A stretch of 8,904 nt of DNA from Candidatus Competibacteraceae bacterium. Lineage in GTDB: Bacteria; Pseudomonadota; Gammaproteobacteria; Competibacterales; Competibacteraceae. The DNA is taken from assembly GCA_020445005.1 (NCBI GenBank), contig JAGRHM010000168.1, positions 1 through 8,904 on the forward strand. The letters are read 5' to 3'. The translations under genes were made by a program, and so were the position numbers. Shown here piece after piece: positions 1-5,322 of this stretch. The notes under the pieces were generated by a model that had not been told where the DNA came from, searched no databases, and was given only the letters and a program-made list of their open reading frames with translations. Positions within the stretch are counted from its first letter, which is position 1, and each line of letters opens with the position of its first letter.

Positions 1-706
1 TGTCGATGTTGACCACGCCGACGCCGCCGGCGCAGGAGGTCAACATGCCGAGCAGCGCCGACAGCCCCTGGAAATTCGCGCCATAACCCACGCTGGTCGG
101 GACAGCGATGACCGGGCGTGCGGTCAAGCCGGCAACGACGCTGGCCAATGCGCCTTCCATCCCGGCCACGACGATGATCACTCGCGCGCTACGAATGATT
201 TCCATCCGGGCCAGTAACCGATGCAAACCGGCCACGCCCACGTCATTGATCCGCGCCACGCGATTGCCGAACAACAGCGCTGTTTCCGCGGCTTCCTCAG
301 CGACGGACTGATCGGAGGTGCCGGCGGTGACAATGGCGATAGTGGTTTCGGTCAACGACCGTTCGCGCCGCTGGATGACCAGGGTGCGGGCCAGGGGATT
401 GTGACGAGTCTGGGGATAATCCGCCATGATGGCTTGCGCCATTGCCGGCGGGACGCGCGTGGCCAGAATGTCGCTTTCGCCTTCCAGCAGGGTGGCGACG
501 ATCGCCTGAACCTGAGCAATGGTCTTGCCCGCGCAATAGATGACTTCGGGCTGGCCGCGCCGCAATTCCCGATGGTTATCCAGCACCGCCTCGCCCAGAT
601 CGCGGAAGGGTAGATCGCGCAACCGGTCCACCGCCCGTTCAACGGCCAACTCGCCGGAATGCACCTGTTCCAGCAGCGTGCGCAAGGCTGCTTCATTCAC
701 GGTCAT
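1..706 (-). CDS. larB: LarB, nickel-pincer cofactor biosynthesis protein (3' end missing)
   Basis: LarB carboxylates the pyridinium ring of nicotinic acid adenine dinucleotide and hydrolyses the phosphoanhydride, giving the dicarboxylate that LarE then sulfurates (family knowledge). Translating the minus strand gives about 235 residues. They include an N-terminal helical part (LLEQVHSGELAVERAVDRL), the stretch IVTAGTSDQSVAEEAAETA and IIVVAGMEGALASVVAGL, and the PurE-like core SVGYGANFQGLSALLGMLTS, ending in GVGVVNID at the window edge. The L. plantarum protein is about 246 aa, so only some ten to fifteen residues are missing. The ATG at 706-704 directly abuts the larE stop (TGA, 709-707). A GTG two codons later (700-698) sits 9 nt from a GGAG and may be the true start, since the ATG is only 3 nt from it. 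Last visible gene of the aro-larE-larB operon. Function is confident; exact start is open. Confidence 0.93.
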   Translation of the reverse strand, partial: MTVNEAALRTLLEQVHSGELAVERAVDRLRDLPFRDLGEAVLDNHRELRRGQPEVIYCAGKTIAQVQAIVATLLEGESDILATRVPPAMAQAIMADYPQTRHNPLARTLVIQRRERSLTETTIAIVTAGTSDQSVAEEAAETALLFGNRVARINDVGVAGLHRLLARMEIIRSARVIIVVAGMEGALASVVAGLTARPVIAVPTSVGYGANFQGLSALLGMLTSCAGGVGVVNID

Positions 707-1534
707 TCACTCCGCCGTCGGCGTGATGTTGAAACTGCCCATCCGGTAGCCCTGCAAGTCCAGGGTGATGTGCTGGAAACCGCAGGCGGTCAACGCTGCA
801 ACCACCTGGGTGCTGATCTTCTCCTCAAGCAACCGGGCCTGTTCAGCACGATGTACTTCAATCCGCGCCAGATCGTCATGGCAACGCACCCGCACCGCGC
901 TGAACCCAAGGTCAAGCAACGCCTGTTCCGCAGCTTCCACCCGGCGCAACAGTTCGGGACGCGCTTCGGTCCCATGCGGCAGGCGAGTGAGCAGACAAGC
1001 TCCCGCGGGCTTGTTCCAAACCGCCAGGTTCAGGGCCTGGGCATACCGGCGAATCTCGGCCTTGCCCAACCCGGTTTCCAATAATGGGCTGCGAATGCCT
1101 AATTCCCGCAGGGCGCGCATGCCTGGACGGTAGTCGTCGAGATCGTCGCGATTCGTTCCATCGGCTAACCAGGCATAGTCTTCAGCAGCAGTAATGGTTT
1201 GCAACCTGGCAAACAGCGTCCGCTTGCAACGGTAACAACGGTCCGGGGGATTATGGGAAATTTCTTCCGAAATCGGCCATTCCAGTACCTGATGACGCAC
1301 TCCCAACCGGGCGGCCAAGGCACGGGCCTCGTTGATTTCGTGGGAGGTCATGTAGGGCGTCTGTACAGTCAACGCCAGCACTCGTTCACCTAACGCCTGG
1401 TGCGCCGCCGCCAACAGCAGACTGCTGTCCAGCCCTCCAGAGCAGGCCACGGCGATCGACTCCATGCCGCGCAACACCTCCAGCAGGCGCTGATAACCGG
1501 CTTCGTTGAGTACGGCTTTGATTTCGGAAATCAC
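707..1534 (-). CDS. larE: LarE, ATP-dependent sulfur transferase for the nickel-pincer cofactor
   Basis: A cytoplasmic PP-loop enzyme of 275 aa that AMPylates a carboxylate of the LarB product and inserts sulfur. The PP-loop SGGLDSS is at residues 32-38. Other family segments are DGTNRDDLDDYRPGMRAL (125-142), NKPAGACLLTRLPHGT (174-189) and the C-terminal LDLQGYRMGSFN. C180 lies in the same segment as the sacrificial Cys176 of L. plantarum LarE, and there is an added CxxC pair (C100, C103 in RCYRCKRTLF). A three-cysteine set is known from LarE proteins that hold a [4Fe-4S] cluster and reuse an extra sulfide; that this copy does so is my inference. The start is GTG at 1534-1532, 4 nt after the TAA of the DAHP synthase gene, with no clear Shine-Dalgarno sequence. 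The next in-frame ATG (residue 24) would leave only eight residues before the PP-loop. Length fits the family. Confidence 0.94.
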   Translation of the reverse strand: MISEIKAVLNEAGYQRLLEVLRGMESIAVACSGGLDSSLLLAAAHQALGERVLALTVQTPYMTSHEINEARALAARLGVRHQVLEWPISEEISHNPPDRCYRCKRTLFARLQTITAAEDYAWLADGTNRDDLDDYRPGMRALRELGIRSPLLETGLGKAEIRRYAQALNLAVWNKPAGACLLTRLPHGTEARPELLRRVEAAEQALLDLGFSAVRVRCHDDLARIEVHRAEQARLLEEKISTQVVAALTACGFQHITLDLQGYRMGSFNITPTAE

Positions 1535-1538
1535 GAAT

Positions 1539-2654
1539 TTACCCGGTCAGGGTCCGCCGTGCGCGCACGGCCTGAGCCAGTTGGTCGAGTACGCGCACGG
1601 AATCCTCCCAGCCGATGCAGGGGTCGGTGATGCTTTGACCATAGGTCAGGGGTTGATCCAGGCGCAGATCCTGCCGTCCCTCGACCAAATGCGACTCCAC
1701 CGCCACTCCCATGATGCGCACGCTGCCCGCCGCGATTTGTTCAGCGACCGCCGCGCCCGAAACTAATTGCCGCTGGAACCCTCCAGGCGTGTTGCCGTGC
1801 GAGAGATCGATCATCAACCGTTCCGGCAAACTGAACCGGGCGAGTTCAGCGCAGGCTGCCTCCACATTCGCTTGATCGTAGTTAGGCTGGCTTCCCCCGC
1901 GCAGGATAACGTGGCAGTCGGGGTTGCCTAGGGTATCAACAATCGCCACCTGCCCGGATTTATGCACCGACAGGAAGTGATGGCGCTGGCGGGCGGCTTG
2001 AATCGCCGCGATCGCGATCCGCACGTTACCGTCGGTGCCATTCTTGAATCCGACCGGCGACGACAACCCGGAAGCGAGTTCGCGATGCACCTGCGATTCG
2101 GTGGTCCGCGCCCCGATCGCGCCCCAGGAGACCAGATCGCCGATGTACTGGGGAGAGATAACATCGAGGAATTCGCAGCCGGCGGGAACGCCCATCTGAT
2201 TGATGCGCACAAGCAGGTCGCGGGCGATGCGCAGTCCTTCGTTGATGCGGAAGCTGCCGTTCAGATAGGGATCGTTGATCAGGCCCTTCCATCCGACGGT
2301 GGTGCGCGGCTTCTCGAAATAAACGCGCATAACGATTTCCAGATCTTCGCCCAACCGGTCGCGCTCTGCTTTCAGGCGCGACGCATATTCCAGCGCGGAA
2401 GCGGGATCGTGGATGGAGCAAGGCCCGATCACAACCAGGAGCCGGTCGGAAACGCCATGCAGGATGGCGCGCACCTGGTCGCGGGTCTTCTCGATGAACG
2501 CTTCCGTTGGCGTGTTCTTAATCGGAAAGAACTGAATGAGGTGCGCCGGCGGAGGCAATGGCAAAATGTTCTCGATGCGCTGGTCATCAGTCGCCGAGGT
2601 GCGGTCGGTTAGCGGGGACACCAACCCGTCGTTTTCGTTAGAGAAATGGGGCAT
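1539..2654 (-). CDS. aroF/G/H: 3-deoxy-7-phosphoheptulonate (DAHP) synthase, class I, AroF/G/H type
   Basis: Condenses phosphoenolpyruvate and erythrose 4-phosphate to DAHP, committing carbon to aromatic amino acids. At 371 aa it aligns with E. coli AroG at a constant offset of 18. The metal ligands C79 (GPCS), H286 (SHGN), E320 (VESH) and D344 (SITD) are present, as are the phosphate-binding FEKPRTTVGWKGLINDP (113-129) and GARTTESQVHRELASGL (181-197). Allosteric-pocket positions equivalent to AroG P150, Q151, S180 and F209 are kept (P168, Q169, S198, F227), while M147 is V165, so feedback control is likely but the effector cannot be named. Some segments (SHGN, LTYGQSITDPC) look more like AroH, so I do not assign an isozyme. 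The extra ~18 N-terminal residues (MPHFSNENDG...) are not typical of AroG. ATG at 2654-2652 has a weak AAGAGA about 11 nt upstream. First gene of the operon with larE and larB. Confidence 0.96.
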   Translation of the reverse strand: MPHFSNENDGLVSPLTDRTSATDDQRIENILPLPPPAHLIQFFPIKNTPTEAFIEKTRDQVRAILHGVSDRLLVVIGPCSIHDPASALEYASRLKAERDRLGEDLEIVMRVYFEKPRTTVGWKGLINDPYLNGSFRINEGLRIARDLLVRINQMGVPAGCEFLDVISPQYIGDLVSWGAIGARTTESQVHRELASGLSSPVGFKNGTDGNVRIAIAAIQAARQRHHFLSVHKSGQVAIVDTLGNPDCHVILRGGSQPNYDQANVEAACAELARFSLPERLMIDLSHGNTPGGFQRQLVSGAAVAEQIAAGSVRIMGVAVESHLVEGRQDLRLDQPLTYGQSITDPCIGWEDSVRVLDQLAQAVRARRTLTG

Positions 2655-2723
2655 GATCTAAGCATCTCTTGGAAGCAAGCATCAGTTTTTCAAGCGGGCG
2701 GGAAGGCCAGCCCAAGGTTGATG

Positions 2724-2729
2724 AGTATA
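2724..2729 (-). promoter_or_regulatory. candidate -10 box for the aro-larE-larB operon
   Basis: The minus strand reads TATACT here, one mismatch from TATAAT, about 70 bp upstream of the DAHP synthase start. At 16-18 nt further upstream I find no good TTGACA match, so an activator or another sigma factor may be needed, or this is chance in a locally AT-rich stretch. Confidence 0.35.
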
Positions 2730-2760
2730 ACGACTATCGGCTTAATCCAGAGTAGTCGTT
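2729..2760. repeat. 8-bp inverted repeat, operator-like
   Basis: AACGACTA (2729-2736) and TAGTCGTT (2753-2760) are exact reverse complements separated by 16 nt. On the minus strand the repeat lies immediately upstream of the TATACT box, across where a -35 would be. This is the placement of a repressor or activator site for the DAHP synthase operon. It matches no operator I recognise (it is not a TrpR or TyrR box). Confidence 0.4.
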
Positions 2761-2764
2761 TAGT

Positions 2765-2783
2765 CCCCTTTTTTTCAAAGGGG
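2765..2783. repeat. C4T3/A3G4 hairpin, dispersed-repeat type
   Basis: CCCCTTTTTTTCAAAGGGG folds into a perfect 7-bp stem with a 5-nt loop. Neither strand has a T-run after the stem, so it is not a standard intrinsic terminator. It sits between two divergent genes, where no terminator is needed. Similar CCCC-T-rich-GGGG palindromes occur as dispersed repeats in various bacterial genomes (general recollection, not searched). Confidence 0.4.
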
Positions 2784-2820
2784 GAGATTCTGCGCTAACC
2801 AATCCACTTGATCGTTTAAC

Positions 2821-2841
2821 ATAATGAGAATGGGTATTATC
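2821..2841 (+). promoter_or_regulatory. weak Fur-box-like site
   Basis: AATGAGAATG (2823-2832) is a perfect half of the AATGAGAAT-N-ATTCTCATT form of the Fur box. The other half (GGTATTATC) matches at only 4 of 9 positions. ATAAT (2821-2825) and ATTAT (2836-2840) also form a dyad. It lies 63-83 bp upstream of the methyltransferase start and about 170 bp upstream of the DAHP synthase start. Possible, not established. Confidence 0.2.
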
Positions 2842-2885
2842 AATCGTGCATCTTCTGTTTCCGTTCCTGATACCTGAAACCTCTA

Positions 2886-2896
2886 CTGGAGTCCAG
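2886..2896. repeat. CTGGA-G-TCCAG dyad over the mod ribosome-binding region
   Basis: A perfect 5-1-5 inverted repeat that contains the best GGAG (2888-2891) upstream of the methyltransferase ATG. The 1-nt centre makes an RNA hairpin unlikely. A protein-binding site that could limit mod expression is conceivable, but an 11-bp dyad can arise by chance. Confidence 0.25.
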
Positions 2897-2903
2897 AATC
2901 GGA

Positions 2904-4583
2904 ATGCCTACATTGAACTGGATCGGCAAGGAAGCCGTTGTCAAACATCACAAAGAAGCGCCGTTTCGGCTGCTGGAGCCGGTGCTGGAGTTCTCTTGTG
3001 GCCCGGCAAACAGCGGTAACCTGATCGTGCAGGGCGACAACCTGCATGCGCTCAAGGCGCTGCTCCCGCGCTACGCCGGACAGGTCAAGTGCATTTACAT
3101 CGACCCGCCGTACAACACCGGCAACGAGGGCTGGGTTTACAACGATAACGTCAATAGTCCGGAAATTCGCAAGTGGCTGGGCGAAGTGGTCGGCAAGGAA
3201 GGCGAAATGCTGGATCGGCACGACCGCTGGCTGTGCATGATGTATCCGCGCCTCGTGCTGCTGCGGCAGTTTCTGCGCGAGGATGGCGCGATCTTCGTGT
3301 CCATTGACGACAACGAGGTGGCAACGCTGCGGTTGTTGATGGATGAGATATTTGGTGTATACAATTTTATCGGCAGTATCGCTTGGAAGAATGCTACCGA
3401 TAATAATCCAACAAGGATAGTTCCGGAACATGAATATATTTTGTGTTTCGCTCGTGATAAGCAGAGACTTGAAAAGGTCTGGAAATCCTCGACCATTGCT
3501 AGTAAGGAAAAGCTTCTTGGGATTGAGGCATCTATTCTAAAAAAACATAAGAAACAAGTAGAAAGAGAGACTGCTTTTCGGGCTTGGCTAAAAGATAACA
3601 AACCCTATGTCTGGCCATTTCAAGATTACAAATTCATAGATGAACATGGAATTTATACTGGCATTCGTGGAGTCCACAATCCAGGCAAGGATGGCTACCG
3701 ATACGACGTAATTCACCCAGAAACTAAAAAGCCCTGTAAAGAACCTCTTATGGGTTATAGGTTTCCAGAGGAGACAATGAGACAGCTTGTTGCAGAAGGT
3801 AGAATAATTTTTGGCATAGATGAAACAAAAATAATTGAGCTAAAAGTATATCTCCGAGATTATCAAGCAAAGCTTTCAAGTGTCTATGAACTCGATGGAC
3901 GGGCAGGGACTAATGAGATAAAAGATATATTTCCAGAGAGCAAGCGTCATTTTAATTTCCCGAAAATATCACAACTTATTCAGGACTTGATTTCATTCGC
4001 CACCGACAAAGATTCCCTGATTCTCGACAGCTTCGCCGGTTCTGGAACCACCGGCCACGCCGTACTCAAGCAGAACGCCCAGGATAGCGGCAACCGCCGT
4101 TTCATCCTGGTCGAGATAGACCCGAAGATTGCCGAAAATGTGACCGCCGAGCGCATCAAGCGCGTCGCCAGCGGCTACACGAACGCCAAAGGCAACGCGG
4201 TTGAAGGACTCGGCGGCGGCTTCCAGTTCTGCCGCCTGTCCGCCGAACCGCTGTTCACCGCCGACGGCCAAATTCGCCCCGACGTGACCTTTGCGCAACT
4301 CGCAGAATTCGTCTGGTTCGCGGAAACCGGAACGGGTTACGCCAGTAAAGCCGATAGTCCATTGTTGGGCGTCCATGATGGCCGCTCGATTTATCTCCTC
4401 TACAACGGCATCCTCAAAGACCAATCGGCTGTTGGCGGCAACGTCCTCACCGGAGCTGTGTTCGACCGGCTCCCCAAGTTCGCCGGGCCGAAAGTGATCT
4501 ACGCCGCCGCCAACCGCATGGGAACCCGCGCCGGGCGTGAAGGCGTCACCTTCAAGCAAACGCCTTATGCGCTGGAGCTGTGA
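2904..4583 (+). CDS. type III-like site-specific adenine DNA methyltransferase (Mod)
   Basis: Methylates adenine N6 in a specific DNA site using S-adenosylmethionine; in a type III system it also supplies sequence recognition to Res. The 559-aa protein has catalytic motif IV DPPYNTGNEGW (67-77) before the SAM-binding motif I DSFAGSGTTG (375-384), the beta-class order. VEIDP (403-407) is the likely acidic strand end that contacts the SAM ribose. Residues about 147-362 between the motifs hold the target-recognition domain, whose DNA is markedly AT-rich (separate entry). The C-terminal ~130 residues (FQFCRLSAEPLF... to KQTPYALEL) resemble the tail of type III Mod proteins. It is a little shorter than typical Mod (about 620-650 aa from memory). 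ATG at 2904 has GGAG 12 nt upstream, a loose spacing. Its stop overlaps the kinase start (GTGA). The recognition site cannot be read from sequence. Confidence 0.93.
   Translation: MPTLNWIGKEAVVKHHKEAPFRLLEPVLEFSCGPANSGNLIVQGDNLHALKALLPRYAGQVKCIYIDPPYNTGNEGWVYNDNVNSPEIRKWLGEVVGKEGEMLDRHDRWLCMMYPRLVLLRQFLREDGAIFVSIDDNEVATLRLLMDEIFGVYNFIGSIAWKNATDNNPTRIVPEHEYILCFARDKQRLEKVWKSSTIASKEKLLGIEASILKKHKKQVERETAFRAWLKDNKPYVWPFQDYKFIDEHGIYTGIRGVHNPGKDGYRYDVIHPETKKPCKEPLMGYRFPEETMRQLVAEGRIIFGIDETKIIELKVYLRDYQAKLSSVYELDGRAGTNEIKDIFPESKRHFNFPKISQLIQDLISFATDKDSLILDSFAGSGTTGHAVLKQNAQDSGNRRFILVEIDPKIAENVTAERIKRVASGYTNAKGNAVEGLGGGFQFCRLSAEPLFTADGQIRPDVTFAQLAEFVWFAETGTGYASKADSPLLGVHDGRSIYLLYNGILKDQSAVGGNVLTGAVFDRLPKFAGPKVIYAAANRMGTRAGREGVTFKQTPYALEL
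3345..3990 (+). other. AT-rich insert within mod (target-recognition region)
   Basis: Counted 60-base blocks give 38% GC at 3421-3480, 35% at 3541-3600, 37% at 3841-3900 and 38% at 3901-3960. The flanks give 62% (3181-3240), 63% (4021-4080) and 68% (4201-4260); 3301-3360 is intermediate at 48%. The reading frame is unbroken. The segment encodes the residues between motifs IV and I, so the compositional break coincides with the specificity domain. Edges are approximate. Confidence 0.85.
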
Positions 4584-5107
4584 ACGTGGCCAACGAATTG
4601 AAGGTGATCATTATCGCTGGGCCGAATGGGGCGGGGAAAACCACCTTTGCGCGAGAATTTCTGCCCAATGAAGCCGGCTGTCCGGTATTTGTGAATGCAG
4701 ACTTGATCGCCGCCGGGCTGGCTCCTTTTGCACCCGAAATGGCGGCTGTGCAGGCGGGACGCCTGATGCTGTCGGAGCTGGAGCGGTATTTTGCTGCTCG
4801 CGAGAATTTTGCCTTTGAAACCACGTTGTCGGGCCGCATCTATCTGCGCCATATTGCCCGTTGGCAGGCGGCCGGCTATCGCGTGGAATTGATCTTTCTA
4901 TGTCTGTCCAGTGCCGAGGAAGCGGTAGCGCGTGTGGCCGAACGGGTCAGACAGGGTGGTCATTCCATTGCTGAGGACGTTATCCGCCGCCGTTTTGAGA
5001 TCGGACTGATGAACTTTCACCAGTATTACGCCCCGATAGCTGACTTCTGGGCACTCTACGACAACTCCGGCAAGATTCCCCTGCTGCTGGATTGGAGGGA
5101 ACGATGA
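4580..5107 (+). CDS. zeta-toxin-family P-loop kinase
   Basis: A P-loop phosphotransferase of 175 aa. Walker A is GPNGAGKT (14-21). VNADLIAAGLAP (38-49) carries the Asp typical of the zeta catalytic base (D41). FETTLSG (79-85) matches the zeta substrate-binding strand, and RVRQGGHSIAEDVIRRRFE (122-140) is the arginine-bearing lid motif of the family. Classical zeta toxins phosphorylate UDP-N-acetylglucosamine, but substrates of chromosomal relatives are mostly unknown, so toxin activity is only a possibility. GTG at 4580 overlaps the mod stop as GTGA. A second GTG at 4586 (codon 3) lies 8 nt after GGAG (4574-4577) and is the better-spaced start. It overlaps the 72-aa gene as ATGA. No epsilon-type antitoxin is recognisable; the adjacent small protein is the candidate partner. 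It could instead be an RNA- or nucleotide-modifying enzyme recruited to defence. Confidence 0.85.
   Translation: MNVANELKVIIIAGPNGAGKTTFAREFLPNEAGCPVFVNADLIAAGLAPFAPEMAAVQAGRLMLSELERYFAARENFAFETTLSGRIYLRHIARWQAAGYRVELIFLCLSSAEEAVARVAERVRQGGHSIAEDVIRRRFEIGLMNFHQYYAPIADFWALYDNSGKIPLLLDWRER
5094..5100 (+). promoter_or_regulatory. strong Shine-Dalgarno deciding the start of the 72-aa gene
   Basis: GGAGGGA ends 3 nt before the ATG at 5104 (5 nt from the GGAGG core). It lies inside the last codons of the kinase gene. It is the best ribosome-binding site in the operon and supports the 5104 start over the upstream in-frame TTG at 5092. It suggests the small protein is made at least as efficiently as the kinase. 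Confidence 0.75.
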
Positions 5108-5322
5108 ACACAAAACCGATTGAAGAGGCCCGTAATGCAGATTTACGCGGTTCCTGGCCTGCCTTGCAGCGTGCAGCCCAGCGGGCGCGGCAGATTGCAG
5201 CGCAAACGGGGACGGCAATCGTGGTCGTGCATAATGGAGTCATGGAACATATTTATCCCAGCGCACCTGGCGCGATTGACCGTGAGCAAGCCGCAACGTC
5301 CGCAGACGGAAAACCCGTGTGA
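5104..5322 (+). CDS. 72-aa hypothetical protein, possible partner of the kinase
   Basis: I do not recognise a named family. The protein has a predicted N-terminal helix (SWPALQRAAQRARQIAAQTG, 17-36) rich in Ala and Arg, followed by a strand-turn-strand pattern TAIVVVHNGVMEHIYP (37-52) and a polar tail (APGAIDREQAATSADGKPV). There are no cysteines, signal peptide or membrane segment. The helix followed by a 'TGTxIVVxxxG' hairpin resembles small proteins I recall beside zeta-like kinases, but I cannot check this. ATG at 5104 overlaps the kinase stop (ATGA), and its own stop overlaps the Res start (GTGA), so it is translationally coupled on both sides. Position next to the kinase and the strong ribosome-binding site suggest an antitoxin or adaptor role; this is inference. 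Confidence 0.75.
   Translation: MNTKPIEEARNADLRGSWPALQRAAQRARQIAAQTGTAIVVVHNGVMEHIYPSAPGAIDREQAATSADGKPV

Noticed and set aside
1962..2612. Plus-strand open frame (216 codons) opposite the DAHP synthase
   Set aside because: Overlaps a gene whose catalytic residues all align with AroG; the plus-strand translation shows no family.
2824..2877. Possible 17-codon leader peptide upstream of mod
   Set aside because: No ribosome-binding site, no run of regulatory codons and no terminator/antiterminator pair.
3993..4559. Minus-strand open frame (188 codons) opposite the end of mod
   Set aside because: Antisense shadow of the GC-rich 3' part of mod; no recognisable motif and no ribosome-binding context.
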